DNA of 64,000 nt from Streptomyces flavidovirens DSM 40150 (GCF_000429085.1 NZ_AUBE01000001.1:310001-374000); one strand, 5' to 3'; positions 8,938 through 17,530 are shown, numbered from the stretch's first letter. Notes: a model not told the origin generated them from the sequence alone. Numbers and translations: made by a program.

Positions 8938-9000
8938 CCGCCGCGGTCAAAAAAGAGCATCATGTGCCGACTGGAACTTGCGATGCGGGCGGGGTGGGTC

Positions 9001-10104
9001 ATGCGAAGAGGGACCGCAGTGGCAGCAGTAGTGAGCTGCGCCTTACTCCTGCCCGGCTGCGGCGCCTCCGCCGACAGCGGCTCCCCGGCCACCGGCGCCA
9101 AGGCCGTCTCCTCCCCGGCCACCATGGCGGCCAAGGCCGCCGCGCCCCCGCGCCCCGTACCGCACGGCAAGGGCAGCCGCGTCGCCGAGGACTTCAACGG
9201 GGACGGTTACCGCGACCTCGTGCTCAACGACCTGGTCAAGGACCCGGAAGACCGCCTGGGCGACGACGCGGGCATCGGCATCGTGTACGGCTCCGAGCCC
9301 TCCCGGCCCCTCGACCCCTCCGTACGCCAGCTCCTGACGCCCGCCCGCAACGCCGCCCGCACCGAGGGCGTGCTTCCCGCGGCCTTCGACGCCGAGGCGG
9401 CCTGCGACCTCGACCAGGACGGTTACGCCGACCTGGTGGTCACCACGGACCCGCCGTTCGACGGCACGGGCATGCCGCCCGTACCGCTCCAGATGCTCTT
9501 CGGCGCCGCGAACGGCCTCACCGGCAAGGCGGTCAAGCTCCGCATCCCCGACCGGGCCCGGTTCGGCAACGAGTGGCCCGGCCACCCCGTCTGCGGCGAC
9601 TTCGACGGCGACGGCAGCAAGGACCTGGCGGTGACCGCCGGCGGCGGACGCCTCAGCTACCTGCGCGGCCCCTTCACCCGCGCCGGCGCCCCGCGCGCGG
9701 CCGCGGAGGCGCTTGCGGGCGTCGGCCCCGTCCTCGTCTCCCCCGACCTCGCGCCCGACGTCAACGGTGACGGCTACGACGATCTCGTCTCAGCGACCCG
9801 CCCGCACGCGCCCGGAACCGCCGGACGCGGCACGCTGCTGCTCGGCGGACCGGCGGGCCCCGGGCGCCCGGGCGGTACGTACACCTTCAAGGCGGTCAAG
9901 CCGCGGCCGGGCGGCCTCCCGGCGGGCGAGGAGACGCCCACCACGGACCTCCTGCGGTACGCCGACTTCGACGGCGACAAGAAGCCGGACACGGTGGCGC
10001 GTACACACCGGGGCGAAACGAAGGACGTCATCACCCTCCACTCCTCAGCCGCCGAAAAGACCGTCACCTTCTCCACGGCGGTTTTCTCCACCCAGCAACG
10101 CTGA
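9001..10104 (+). CDS. FG-GAP/VCBS-repeat lipoprotein
   Basis: A 367-residue secreted lipoprotein with signal MRRGTAVAAVVSCALLLPGC (lipobox LLPGC), so it is anchored to the outer face of the membrane. The mature part has five or more FG-GAP type calcium-binding units (DFNGDGYRDLV, DLDQDGYADLV, DFDGDGSKDLAV, DVNGDGYDDLV, DFDGDKKPDT), which predicts a beta-propeller. The substrate or partner is unknown. I chose the ATG at 9001 because it gives a standard signal peptide; starts at 8962 and 8983 add 7-13 residues before it. A hairpin lies after the stop. Confidence 0.8.
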   Translation: MRRGTAVAAVVSCALLLPGCGASADSGSPATGAKAVSSPATMAAKAAAPPRPVPHGKGSRVAEDFNGDGYRDLVLNDLVKDPEDRLGDDAGIGIVYGSEPSRPLDPSVRQLLTPARNAARTEGVLPAAFDAEAACDLDQDGYADLVVTTDPPFDGTGMPPVPLQMLFGAANGLTGKAVKLRIPDRARFGNEWPGHPVCGDFDGDGSKDLAVTAGGGRLSYLRGPFTRAGAPRAAAEALAGVGPVLVSPDLAPDVNGDGYDDLVSATRPHAPGTAGRGTLLLGGPAGPGRPGGTYTFKAVKPRPGGLPAGEETPTTDLLRYADFDGDKKPDTVARTHRGETKDVITLHSSAAEKTVTFSTAVFSTQQR

Positions 10105-10145
10105 GCCCGCACTCCCCCTAGGGGATGTCACAGCTCGGCCGCAAA

Positions 10146-10171
10146 GCCGGGCCTGTTGCGGCAGGCCCGGC
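10146..10171 (+). terminator. Terminator-like hairpin
   Basis: A perfect 10-bp stem, GCCGGGCCTG (10146-10155) with CAGGCCCGGC (10162-10171), and a 6-nt loop. It lies between the FG-GAP lipoprotein gene and the Yip1-type gene. No U-tract follows. Confidence 0.6.
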
Positions 10172-10205
10172 ATACGGCGCATCCGGACCAGGTACGTTCG
10201 ATTAC

Positions 10206-11102
10206 GTGGCTGGATTCAGGATCGGACGCGGCCGGGACAACCGCACCCCGCAACAACAACCGCAGCGGCAACAGCGGCAGCAACCGCGGCAACAGCCGTA
10301 CGGGCAGCAGGCGACACCGCCTCAGTCCCCGTACGGCCAGCAGCAGTGGCCGCAGGCACCGCAGTACGGCGGACAGCACGGCGAGCCCGAATACTTCGGC
10401 GACTCGCACCCCCACCATGCCCAGGGTGGCGGCCCCGGAGGCGGTGACCCGTACGCCGCCAGCAACAACCCGGGCCACACCACCGCGTTCAGCATCGGCG
10501 AGGACCCGTACGGCGACGGCAGCACCTACGACGCAGGCAACGCCCCCGCCCCGCCGGCGGGCCCGCGCCTGCACTGGAAGCAGCTGCTGAGCGGCATCGT
10601 GCTGCGTCCGGGCCCGACGTTCTGGCAGATGCGCGACTACCCGGTGTGGGGCCCGGCGCTGGTGGTGACCTTCCTCTACGGCCTGCTGGCGGTCTTCGGC
10701 TTCGACAAGGCCCGCGAAGAGGCCATCAACGCGACCCTGCCGAACGCCATCCCGTACGTCCTGACCACCGGCATCGCGGTGATCATCTGCGGCCTGATCC
10801 TGGGCGCGGTGACGCACACGCTGGCCCGCCAGCTCGGCGGCAACGGCTCCTGGCAGCCGACCGTCGGCCTCTCGATGCTGATCATGTCGATGACGGACGC
10901 CCCGCGCCTCGTCTTCGCGATCTTCCTCGGCGGCGAGAACGCGCTGGTTCAGGTGCTCGGCTGGGTGACGTGGCTGGGAGCGGCGGCGCTGTTCACCTCA
11001 ATGGTGAGCAAGTCGCACGACCTGCCCTGGCAGAAGGCGCTGGGCGCGTCCGCGATCCAGCTGGTGGCGCTGCTGTCCCTGATCAAACTGGGCACGATCT
11101 AA
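10206..11102 (+). CDS. Yip1-domain membrane protein with Gln-rich N-terminus
   Basis: A 298-residue protein starting with GTG as VAGFRIGRGRDNR, a conserved streptomycete beginning; the longer frame from 10125 covers the terminator hairpin and is rejected. Residues 14-120 are low-complexity, rich in Gln, Pro and Tyr, and predicted to be cytoplasmic and disordered. The C-terminal half is a Yip1-type domain of about five membrane helices (VWGPALVVTFLYGLLAVFGF, VLTTGIAVIICGLILGAVTH and others). Its role is unknown. It is a single gene followed by a terminator. Confidence 0.8.
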   Translation: MAGFRIGRGRDNRTPQQQPQRQQRQQPRQQPYGQQATPPQSPYGQQQWPQAPQYGGQHGEPEYFGDSHPHHAQGGGPGGGDPYAASNNPGHTTAFSIGEDPYGDGSTYDAGNAPAPPAGPRLHWKQLLSGIVLRPGPTFWQMRDYPVWGPALVVTFLYGLLAVFGFDKAREEAINATLPNAIPYVLTTGIAVIICGLILGAVTHTLARQLGGNGSWQPTVGLSMLIMSMTDAPRLVFAIFLGGENALVQVLGWVTWLGAAALFTSMVSKSHDLPWQKALGASAIQLVALLSLIKLGTI

Positions 11103-11156
11103 CGCAGGCACCACTCCCACATTCCCCCCACCCCCCACCCGCTTCGCACGACAAAG

Positions 11157-11190
11157 AGGGCCCCGGCGCGAATCCCGCACCGGGGCCTTT
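11157..11190 (+). terminator. Terminator hairpin
   Basis: GGCCCCGGCGCG (11159-11170) pairs with CGCACCGGGGCC (11176-11187) with one mismatch, then a TTTCT run. It lies between the Yip1-type gene and the convergent phosphoribosyltransferase gene and could act in both directions. Confidence 0.8.
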
Positions 11191-11207
11191 CTGATCCACT
11201 CGTCTAT

Positions 11208-11705
11208 TTACGCGTCCAGAACCTGCCCGGTGCGCCGCACGACGGGCTTCTGCACGCTCCAGGGGAAGTTGATCCACTCGTCGGTGCGCTTCCACACGTA
11301 CTCGCACTTCACGAGCGAATGCGACTTCTCATAAACGACCGCGCTGCGAACCTCCGCCACATGATCGAGGCAGAAGTCGTGCACGAGCTTGAGCGTCTTG
11401 CCCGTGTCGGCGACGTCGTCCGCGATCAGCACCTTCTTATTGCTGAAGTCGATCGCGTTGGGGACGGGCGCCAGCATGACGGGCATCTCAAGGGTCGTCC
11501 CGACCCCCGTATAAAACTCCACGTTCACGAGATGAATGTTCTTGACGTCGAGGGCGTAGGCCAGCCCACCGGCGACAAAAACTCCACCCCGCGCGATGCT
11601 CAGCACGATGTCGGGCTCGTACCCGTCGTCAGCAATGGTCTGCGCGAGCTCGCGCACCGCGTTGCCGAACCCCTCGTAGGTCAGATTTTCCCGTACATCA
11701 CTCAT
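11208..11705 (-). CDS. Purine-type phosphoribosyltransferase
   Basis: A 165-residue type I phosphoribosyltransferase. The PRPP loop is VLIADDVADTGKTL, preceded by SIARGGVFVAGGLAYAL, as in xanthine/hypoxanthine-guanine enzymes. It probably joins a purine base with PRPP for salvage in the cytoplasm. It lies 8 nt after the dcd stop on the same strand, so the two form a nucleotide-metabolism pair. The start is set at MSDVRENLTYEGFG, the family's usual N-terminus; an in-frame ATG at 11714 overlaps the dcd stop (TGATG) and is an alternative. The substrate base is not assigned. Confidence 0.85.
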   Translation of the reverse strand: MSDVRENLTYEGFGNAVRELAQTIADDGYEPDIVLSIARGGVFVAGGLAYALDVKNIHLVNVEFYTGVGTTLEMPVMLAPVPNAIDFSNKKVLIADDVADTGKTLKLVHDFCLDHVAEVRSAVVYEKSHSLVKCEYVWKRTDEWINFPWSVQKPVVRRTGQVLDA

Positions 11706-11713
11706 ACCCGGCA

Positions 11714-12289
11714 TCACACCTGCGTCCGATGGAAATTGAGGAAGGACCGCGAGGCGGTCGGCCCCCGCTGCCCCTGATAACGCGACCCGTACCGCTCGGA
11801 ACCGTACGGGAACTCCGTGGGCGAGCTCAGCTGGAACATGCACAGCTGCCCGATCTTCATGCCGGGCCAAAGCTTGATCGGCAAGGTGGCCAGATTCGAC
11901 AGCTCAAGGGTGACATGCCCGGAGAAGCCGGGATCGATGAACCCGGCGGTGGAATGCGTAACAAGCCCGAGCCGCCCGAGCGAACTCTTCCCCTCCAGCC
12001 GCGAGGCGAGATTGTCCGGCAGCGTGATCGTTTCATACGTCGACGCCAGCACGAACTCGCCGGGGTGCAGGATGAACGCCTCATCCCCCTCCGGCTCCAC
12101 CAGCCGCGTCAGGTCCGCCTGCTCGACGGCGGGGTCGATGTGCGGGTAGCGGTGGTTCTCGAACACCCGGAAGTAGCGGTCGAGCCGCACGTCGATGCTC
12201 GAGGGCTGCACCATGGATTCGTCGTACGGATCAATACGCACGCGTCCGGCGTCGATCTCGGCCCGGATGTCCTTGTCTGAGAGAAGCAC
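11714..12289 (-). CDS. dcd: dCTP deaminase
   Basis: A 191-residue dCTP deaminase, the usual length, starting at GTG as [20 protein letters not shown]. The conserved nucleotide-binding strand [16 protein letters not shown], the [11 protein letters not shown] loop and [19 protein letters not shown] (catalytic Glu region) are all present, as is the C-terminal tail [11 protein letters not shown] that closes over the site. It makes dUTP from dCTP for dTMP synthesis. It is upstream of the phosphoribosyltransferase gene. Confidence 0.95.
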   Translation of the reverse strand: MLLSDKDIRAEIDAGRVRIDPYDESMVQPSSIDVRLDRYFRVFENHRYPHIDPAVEQADLTRLVEPEGDEAFILHPGEFVLASTYETITLPDNLASRLEGKSSLGRLGLVTHSTAGFIDPGFSGHVTLELSNLATLPIKLWPGMKIGQLCMFQLSSPTEFPYGSERYGSRYQGQRGPTASRSFLNFHRTQV

Positions 12290-12390
12290 GCCCCGAGGAT
12301 ACGCAGAGCGCGCGGGCCCGCCCCAATCGGACGACCCCGCGCGCCTCTCACCCCGGTCTACGGCCAGCCTCAGCGACCCTCGGCCGCTCC

Positions 12391-12567
12391 CTAGCGCTGC
12401 TCCACCACCGCCACCGGCACGGCATGCCGAAGCCGGGCACAACGCGGGCAGCGGATGAGCCGCCCGGGCCCGATACGGTCGGCTCCGAGCTGCTGCAGCG
12501 GGAACGATGTGGTGCTGAACACGTGCCCCTCGGCACAGCGGACGACGGTGGGCTCCATCAAGTCCAT
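12391..12567 (-). CDS. Small zinc-ribbon-like protein
   Basis: A 58-residue basic protein with cysteine pairs VRCAEGHVF and [15 protein letters not shown], a CxxxH...CxxC arrangement that could bind one zinc. Similar short proteins occur widely in Streptomyces but have no known function. GGGAAGGG lies before two close ATGs (12567 and 12558); I use the outer one because of spacing. It is oriented with dcd and about 100 bp upstream. A frame extending further upstream on this strand passes through the antisense of the tRNA and is not real. Confidence 0.6.
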   Translation of the reverse strand: MDLMEPTVVRCAEGHVFSTTSFPLQQLGADRIGPGRLIRCPRCARLRHAVPVAVVEQR

Positions 12568-12755
12568 CAAGTCCCTTCCCCAACAAAGCGTGGACGAGAA
12601 GGCCACATTAGGGGATGAACAGGACGCCACTCCAGGCGGCACTCCGCCCTCCAAGCTACGCCCACACGACGCCACGAAAACCCCCACCGCACACACCGCC
12701 GGGGCGATTGGGGTACACTGTCCGAACGAAGCGGCGCCACCCAACGGCCCGCTAC

Positions 12756-12829
12756 GCGGGTGTAGTTTAATGGTAGAACATGAGCTTCCCAAGCTCAGAG
12801 CGCGAGTTCGATTCTCGTCACCCGCTCCA
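12756..12829 (+). tRNA. tRNA-Gly(CCC)
   Basis: A complete 71-nt cloverleaf plus encoded CCA. The acceptor stem is GCGGGTG/CACCCGC, the anticodon stem is TGAGC/GCTCA with loop TTCCCAA (anticodon CCC, reading GGG), and the T arm contains GTTCGATTC. Its 3' 44 nt are duplicated at 31034-31077, which marks it as the attachment site of the element to its right. The 3' half was supplied by the incoming element and restores a functional gene. Confidence 0.95.
12786..12829. repeat. attL, 44-bp tRNA 3'-end repeat
   Basis: The segment from the anticodon loop to the CCA end of tRNA-Gly is identical to 31034-31077. The flanks differ at once on both sides (GAGC versus TTGA on the left, AGCAAAAG versus CAAACAAG on the right), so the core is exactly 44 bp. 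Confidence 0.93.
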
Positions 12830-12832
12830 AGC

Positions 12833-12866
12833 AAAAGCCCCAGGCCAGCGGCCAGGGGCTTTTTTG
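12833..12866 (+). terminator. Terminator after tRNA-Gly (element-derived)
   Basis: AAAAGCCCC-A-GGCC, a short loop, GGCC-A-GGGGCTTTTTT: a strong hairpin with a T run 3 nt after the tRNA CCA. It lies inside the element, so it replaced the chromosomal terminator now found after attR. Confidence 0.9.
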
Positions 12867-13270
12867 TTGTCTAGACCTCTTAGAGAGTGGCATGCCCTCC
12901 GCGTGCCCCAAGTCGCCCAGATCGATCCACAGCCGAAGGGGCAGATAGCGTCCAGATCGCAGCGCGACAACTAAGGCTTCTCGGATCCCGAGACCCCCTG
13001 ACGCGGTCTGCGGCGCCACCCAGGATGAACAAGGCTCGCGGCAAGTACGCAGTTGGCCTGCTTCACCCCTCCCTCACCTGAGCCGCCACCAGCCAATCCC
13101 TCCGGTTGCGGCAAGCCAGGCCGTCGCCGCCGATGAAGAACACCGCCGAACGTCCGCATTACCACTCAAGCCAGCCTTGCGGGTTGGAAACTCAACAATT
13201 CGGTTCATAGACGCGCTGTGACGGTGACGATGTCTCCTGCTAACGAACGGTTAACAGGAGAGGCGCGTCC
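12867..13270. other. Gene-free segment at the left end of the element
   Basis: About 400 bp between the tRNA terminator and the first element gene. No reading frame has convincing codon use. It probably holds integrase arm-binding sites and the promoter of the next gene. A short inverted pair, TAACGAACGGTTA, lies at 13240-13252, 18 nt before the next start codon. Confidence 0.5.
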
Positions 13271-13705
13271 ATGGTCTACGTACGCACCAGCACGCTCGAC
13301 TCGATCGAAGCTGCGGTGGACAAGAACAACGGCTCGGCCGTCATCCGCAACGCTTGGGTGCGCGACCGGGAAGGGATGGATCGTCTGCGGATCACGCGCC
13401 TGCAAGCTGTCCGCACTCAGATCGTACGCCGAGGTCTGCGCACGTTCCCAGAGCGCTTGCTCTACTCCGACGAGCGCTGGGCCTTCGTCGTCTACAGGCC
13501 CGAACTCCTCGTCCTTGACGTGAGTGTGCTCGCTTCCGAGGCGCAAGAGCGTGCGGCGCTCGACTACATCATGGACGCGCTCAGCAAGGGCCCGCACGGG
13601 CAGTTTCAGGTCAATGAGAATCGGTTCCAGAACATGCTCCGCAGGCTCGCGATGGCCCGCCCCGAGATCCACTGGGAGTTTAAGCGACCCACCACAGCCG
13701 CATAA
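13271..13705 (+). CDS. Hypothetical protein of the element
   Basis: A 144-residue cytoplasmic protein I do not recognise. It has an excellent ribosome site (AGGAGAGG, 7 nt before ATG) and typical high-GC third-position codon use, which supports it over the antisense frame. The sequence is mixed alpha/beta, with a central YRPELLVLDVSVLASEAQ segment and a basic helical C-terminus (ENRFQNMLRRLAMARPEIHWEFKR). There are no membrane helices or cysteines. It is convergent with int and sits next to attL, a place where accessory recombination or cargo genes are found. Confidence 0.65.
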   Translation: MVYVRTSTLDSIEAAVDKNNGSAVIRNAWVRDREGMDRLRITRLQAVRTQIVRRGLRTFPERLLYSDERWAFVVYRPELLVLDVSVLASEAQERAALDYIMDALSKGPHGQFQVNENRFQNMLRRLAMARPEIHWEFKRPTTAA

Positions 13706-13871
13706 GATTCAGAGACTCAATCATGGCGGCGCCTGCGGCTCAGCCTGAGCACTCAGCGCAATACGGCTGTTTCCTCGAAGACGCCCCACTTCTTAGAACC
13801 ATCTCGCTTCATACACTCGGGCGCGGGCGGTGCGGCAGCGCACCGCACCGCACCGCCGCTGTCAGATCCCC

Positions 13872-15023
13872 TCAGACTTCATGCACCTGCGATGCCTCAG
13901 CTACCGCCTTCTGCCTGACGGCACAAACCTTGGCATCAATACCTTTCGCAACCTCCTGCTGCCGCTCCCCATCGGAGTGCTGGTAAATCAGCGCAGCCTT
14001 CTCCGAGGACTGGCCGGCGCGGACCATCGTGTCCTTGAGCGTGGCGCCCGACTGGGTGGACAGGGTATGGCCGGTGTGCCGGAGGTCGTAGAAGCGGAAG
14101 CCCTCCGGCAGGCCGACCTTGGCCCGAGCCCTGCGCCACTTGCGGCCGAAGGTGGACCGGCGGAAGGGGGCTCCCCTCTCCCCGACGAACAGGAGTCCGT
14201 CGGGTTCCTTCTCGGCGTACCAATCGAGGTGTCGCTTCACCTCGATGTGCAGGAAGGCCGGGAGGAAGACGGTCCGCCTTCCCGCGGCCGACTTGGTGTC
14301 GCCTTCGACGCGACGGCCGCTGGTCAGCTCGGGCGCGGCGTCACGGACCTTGACCGCGAGGGGTTCGAGGGTGACGTCGGGGCGCCGGAGGGCGGCCTGT
14401 TCTTCCGGGCGCATGGGCCCGTAGGCACCGAAGTAGACCATCAGCCGCCACCTCGGCCCCATGGCGTCGGCGAGCGCGTCGACCTGTTCGACTGTGGCCG
14501 TCGGGCGTTCCTTGGCCTTCTCGCTGCCGGCGCCCCTGATCCGGCAGGGGTTGCGGCGGATCAGCTCGTCGTCGGTCGCCGTCTCCATGATGGCCTTGAG
14601 GAGGCGGTAGGACTTGGCGACGGTCGTCGCACCGGTCGCCCCCAGCCGCTCGACCCGCCAGGTGCGCACGCTCGGCGGCGTGATGTCATCCAGGTTCACC
14701 GTGGCGAATACGGGCAGCAGGTGCAGGCGCAGGAGCCTTCGGTACAGCTCCTCCGTGGTGGCGGAGAGCCCGCGCTCCTCGACCCACTTCATGGCGTACG
14801 TCTCGAAGTTGACCGAGCCCGCGCCGGGATCCACCCAGTGCTTGCGCTCGATGTCGGCCTGGGTGAGCGTGAGCCAGGTCTGGGCCTCGGTACGCGTCTC
14901 GAAGGTCTCCGGGGCGGTGCGACGGCTGCCGTCCGGAGCCCAGTAGCGCGTCTGCCACCGCCCCGACGGGAGCTGACGAACGGTGCCGAACTCGCGCCGC
15001 CGCTGCGGCTTGCGGGCGGCCAT
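13872..15023 (-). CDS. int: Tyrosine-type site-specific integrase
   Basis: A 383-residue phage-type integrase. The N-terminal arm-binding region contains GTVRQLPSGRWQTRYWAPDG, the SAM-like core-binding domain follows (about 70-160), and the catalytic domain has Arg205 (YGPMRPEEQAALR), Arg315 in FYDLRHTGHTL and nucleophile Tyr347 in ALIYQHSDGERQ. The first His of box II is Tyr here, a variant common in streptomycete element integrases. It catalyses insertion and excision at the tRNA-Gly att sites. Its ATG overlaps the xis stop (TAATG). It lies about 1 kb from attL. Confidence 0.93.
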   Translation of the reverse strand: MAARKPQRRREFGTVRQLPSGRWQTRYWAPDGSRRTAPETFETRTEAQTWLTLTQADIERKHWVDPGAGSVNFETYAMKWVEERGLSATTEELYRRLLRLHLLPVFATVNLDDITPPSVRTWRVERLGATGATTVAKSYRLLKAIMETATDDELIRRNPCRIRGAGSEKAKERPTATVEQVDALADAMGPRWRLMVYFGAYGPMRPEEQAALRRPDVTLEPLAVKVRDAAPELTSGRRVEGDTKSAAGRRTVFLPAFLHIEVKRHLDWYAEKEPDGLLFVGERGAPFRRSTFGRKWRRARAKVGLPEGFRFYDLRHTGHTLSTQSGATLKDTMVRAGQSSEKAALIYQHSDGERQQEVAKGIDAKVCAVRQKAVAEASQVHEV

Positions 15024-15241
15024 TAGGCTGCCTTCCCGAAGCGGGAACGCGCGTCGCCGAGAGTCGGAACGGTGCGCTCCTCGATGTACGCGGCGATGGC
15101 GCTCTCAGGGATCCGTACGGGCTTGCCGAGCTTGACGTAGCGGATGCGGCGCTCCTGGATGAGTCGCCGGATAAAGCGCACGCCGGTGCCGAGGTGTTCG
15201 GCGGCCTGCTCCACGGTGAGGAGGGTGTCGGTGGTGGTCAC
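15023..15241 (-). CDS. xis: Excisionase / helix-turn-helix DNA-binding protein
   Basis: A 72-residue protein with a MerR/excisionase-type winged helix (LLTVEQAAEHLGTGVRFIRR, then IRYVKLGKPVRIPESAIAAYI). Proteins of this kind direct the integrase towards excision. The start is taken as the GTG at 15241, although GGGGGAGG lies directly against it, so a downstream start or a longer form is possible. It is translationally coupled to int by a TAATG overlap. Synthesis of xis and int from one message is the rule in pSAM2-like elements. Confidence 0.85.
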   Translation of the reverse strand: MTTTDTLLTVEQAAEHLGTGVRFIRRLIQERRIRYVKLGKPVRIPESAIAAYIEERTVPTLGDARSRFGKAA

Positions 15242-15427
15242 CTCCCCCTGGGATCGCGGGTGCTGAACGGGGGTGTGCGGTATCGCCGAAGGGCGCAAGT
15301 GAGTGCTCCGGTTCCGGCCGGCGGATGGGGCGGCAACCCCGCGCCTGGCCTCGTCGTTCAGGGATGGGATGGGCAGGACGGCCACAGCGAGGGTTTGCGT
15401 TTCCGCTGCGCCGGTTGGAGTGAGCGG

Positions 15428-15913
15428 CTATGCGTCGGAGACGGGGCCGTACTCTTCGTTGCTCTTCACCAGTTCGGTGGCGATGGCGTTGGAGACCATC
15501 ACGTCAGCCTCCTTACGGATGTCCGGGTGTTCGGCGAGATAGGCGTCGAGCTGGTCGCGAGCCTTCCGCGCCTCGTGGTTGGCACGGTTGGAGGCTCTGT
15601 AGGCGGCGACGACGTTGTCGATCAGCTCCATGGCCCGCCCCATGGTCGCCAGGCTGGGCGGCCCGACAAAGTTGCTGAGCGGGACACCGAAGATCTCGGC
15701 GAAGCCGATGGCCTCGTCGAGGTTGATCCGGCGCTTGCGATTCTCGATGCGCCAGACCGCAGACGGGTTCATGTCGAAGCCGACGTCGTTCATGCGGTCG
15801 GACAGTGTGGTGGTGCTCCAGCCGCGTTTCTCGCGCTCCAGCTTGACCCGCACGGCGGCGTTCTCCTCGCCGCTGAGGAGCACCCCCTCAGGGGTTCCCT
15901 CGTCATCCGGCAT
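15428..15913 (-). CDS. XRE-family regulator of the element
   Basis: A 161-residue protein with an N-terminal helix-turn-helix (about 20-85: KLEREKRGWSTTTLSDRMND, then PSAVWRIENRKRRINLDEAI) and a helical C-terminal part (SNRANHEARKARDQLDAYLAE). It is divergent from the DUF3631 replication-type gene, and the intervening region has a nested palindrome of CGCATAG half-sites. By analogy with repressors of other actinomycete elements, it probably controls excision or replication genes and itself. Confidence 0.8.
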   Translation of the reverse strand: MPDDEGTPEGVLLSGEENAAVRVKLEREKRGWSTTTLSDRMNDVGFDMNPSAVWRIENRKRRINLDEAIGFAEIFGVPLSNFVGPPSLATMGRAMELIDNVVAAYRASNRANHEARKARDQLDAYLAEHPDIRKEADVMVSNAIATELVKSNEEYGPVSDA

Positions 15914-15987
15914 TGCCCCTCCTCCCGTTCGCTGCGTGAACCGCCTGTTGTGCGGCGTGGAACAAGATTAACATCCGTTCTGCGGAT

Positions 15988-16015
15988 CGCATAGAGCTAT
16001 GCGATGCGCATAGCT
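15988..16015. promoter_or_regulatory. Nested palindromic operator (three half-sites)
   Basis: Three alternating half-sites, CGCATAG (15988), CTATGCG (15997) and CGCATAG (16007), form two overlapping palindromes. One is AGCTATGCG-ATG-CGCATAGCT, perfect over 9 bp per arm. It lies 75 bp upstream of the XRE regulator start and about 200 bp upstream of the DUF3631 gene, the expected place for an autoregulated operator. Confidence 0.75.
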
Positions 16016-16086
16016 CGTGGTACCGTAAAGCACCCCAGCAGACCGCACCGATCCGCTGAGGCATGCCTTCAACCAGCCCCGACATA

Positions 16087-16121
16087 CAAAAAGCCCCCCG
16101 GTGACCCAACACCGAGGGGCT
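16087..16121 (-). terminator. Hairpin with T run on the minus strand
   Basis: AGCCCCCCGGTG (16092-16103) pairs with CACCGAGGGGCT (16110-16121) with one mismatch; on the minus strand it is followed by TTTTTGT. It would stop minus-strand transcription before the operator region, although no minus-strand gene lies to its right nearby. On the plus strand it forms a leader hairpin for the DUF3631 gene. Confidence 0.5.
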
Positions 16122-16211
16122 CAGAGCGCAAACCTCATGCCGCCCATCCCTGAACGACTGACCTGCGAGGCCGGGATTGCCGTCCCATTGGCCCGCAAGC
16201 GGAGGAGCTAC

Positions 16212-17495
16212 ATGTCCAGTATGGACGATGCCGCCCAGAGCACGCCATCCCTTCCGAACACCACTGCCATGTGGCCGCCGGTGGCCATACCCGGCCGTCC
16301 CACCGAGCCCGTACCGCCGCCCGCAGAAGAGCCCGAACCCGCTCCGGCGTCCGAGGGCGAGGCGGTACTCGCGGAGCTGCGGGAACAAATTCGCCGCTAC
16401 GTCGTACTGCCGAGCGGGGAGGCGTTCACGGCCGTGACCTTGTGGGTTGCGGCTACGCACTTGCAGACGGCGTGGCAACACGCTCCGCGGCTGGCCGTGG
16501 TGGGGCCAGCGAAGCGGTGCGGCAAGTCGCGGCTGCTGGACGTGATCACCGAGAGCGTTCACGATCCGCTGATCACGGTCAACGCGTCGGCCGCCGCAGT
16601 GTTCCGGTCGATCACCGCCACACCGCCCACCCTGCTGGTCGACGAGGCCGACACTCTCTTCGGCTCCGCGAAAGTCGCGGAGAAGAACGAGGAGATGCGC
16701 GGCCTGCTCAACGCGGGGCACCAGCGCAACCGCCCCACCCTGCGGGTTTCCGGACCCAACCACGAGGTCTCGAAGTTCCCCACGTTCGCCATGGCGGCCC
16801 TCGCCGGCATCGGCGACCTGCCGGACACGATCATGGACCGGTCGATCGTGATCCGGATGCGCCGCCGCAGGCCGGGCGAGAAAGTGGCGGAGTTCCGTAC
16901 CTTCCGTGACACCCCGCCCCTCCACGCGCTACGTGACCGGCTCGTCGCCTGGCTGACTCCGCTGCACGCCGAGGCGATGGAGCTGACACCGGCCATGCCG
17001 GTCGAAGACCGGGCGGCCGACACCTGGCAGCCGCTGGTGACCGTCGCCGACCTCGCCGGCGGAGCATGGCCGGACCTCGCCCGCACCGCCTGCCGCATCA
17101 TGGCCAAGCACGAAGCCGAGCACGACCAGGACCGCAGCAGCCTGGGCATCCGCCTCCTGGCCGACATCCGCCGCGCCTTCACCACCGAAGGCAACCCGCC
17201 GGCGCTTCGCACCAGCCGACTCCTCGACATCCTCAATCAGGACGACGAGATGCCCTGGGCGGAGTACACCACCCAGGGCCTGACCCCTCGGGGCCTGCAA
17301 CTCCTGCTGAGGGAGTACGGCATCAGCTCGGTCACACGCCGCTTCCACGGCAACGTCCAGGCCAGGGGCTTCACCCGGCTGCAGTTCACCGACTCCTGGG
17401 CCCGCTACTGCCCCGAGCCCGCACCCGAAGCGACGACCGGGGCCCGACCCGGCACGACCCGTCGCGACCCGTCTCCTTGCAGGTCAGCGCGGTGA
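16212..17495 (+). CDS. DUF3631-domain P-loop ATPase (replication-type)
   Basis: A 427-residue protein. After a Pro-rich N-terminus, a P-loop ATPase core has Walker A GPAKRCGKS (98-106) and Walker B LLVDEADT (141-148), followed by FAMAALAGIGDLPDTIMDRS and a C-terminal DUF3631 domain with RTSRLLDILNQDDE. Proteins of this type in streptomycete plasmids and integrated elements occupy the position of replication genes and look helicase-like. GGAGGA lies 5 nt before the ATG at 16212. It is the first gene of a plus-strand run through the relaxase, downstream of the palindromic operator. Confidence 0.8.
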   Translation: MSSMDDAAQSTPSLPNTTAMWPPVAIPGRPTEPVPPPAEEPEPAPASEGEAVLAELREQIRRYVVLPSGEAFTAVTLWVAATHLQTAWQHAPRLAVVGPAKRCGKSRLLDVITESVHDPLITVNASAAAVFRSITATPPTLLVDEADTLFGSAKVAEKNEEMRGLLNAGHQRNRPTLRVSGPNHEVSKFPTFAMAALAGIGDLPDTIMDRSIVIRMRRRRPGEKVAEFRTFRDTPPLHALRDRLVAWLTPLHAEAMELTPAMPVEDRAADTWQPLVTVADLAGGAWPDLARTACRIMAKHEAEHDQDRSSLGIRLLADIRRAFTTEGNPPALRTSRLLDILNQDDEMPWAEYTTQGLTPRGLQLLLREYGISSVTRRFHGNVQARGFTRLQFTDSWARYCPEPAPEATTGARPGTTRRDPSPCRSAR

Positions 17496-17530
17496 CGAGT
17501 CGCGGTCCGGTGACGAGTCGACTCGTCACC
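17491..17530. repeat. Iterated GGTGACGAGTCG with a 22-bp perfect palindrome
   Basis: GGTGACGAGTCG occurs at 17491-17502 and again at 17509; the second copy continues into its own complement to give a perfect 22-bp palindrome (17509-17530, arm GGTGACGAGTC). Related words (CGACCCGT near 17465 and GTCGTGACGGGTCG near 17571) surround it. The region joins the end of the DUF3631 gene and the 5' side of the Spd-like gene. It could be a replication origin or a regulator site. Confidence 0.7.

Noticed and set aside
6485..8950. 821-codon minus-strand frame opposite the Fe-S oxidoreductase
   Set aside because: The plus-strand frame has conserved 4Fe-4S and CCG motifs; the antisense is Arg/Val/Leu-rich low-complexity shadow.
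12568..12834. Minus-strand frame with GDENRTRALSLG through the tRNA
   Set aside because: This is the well-known false translation of the antisense of tRNA genes; only the zinc-ribbon end (12391-12567) has support.
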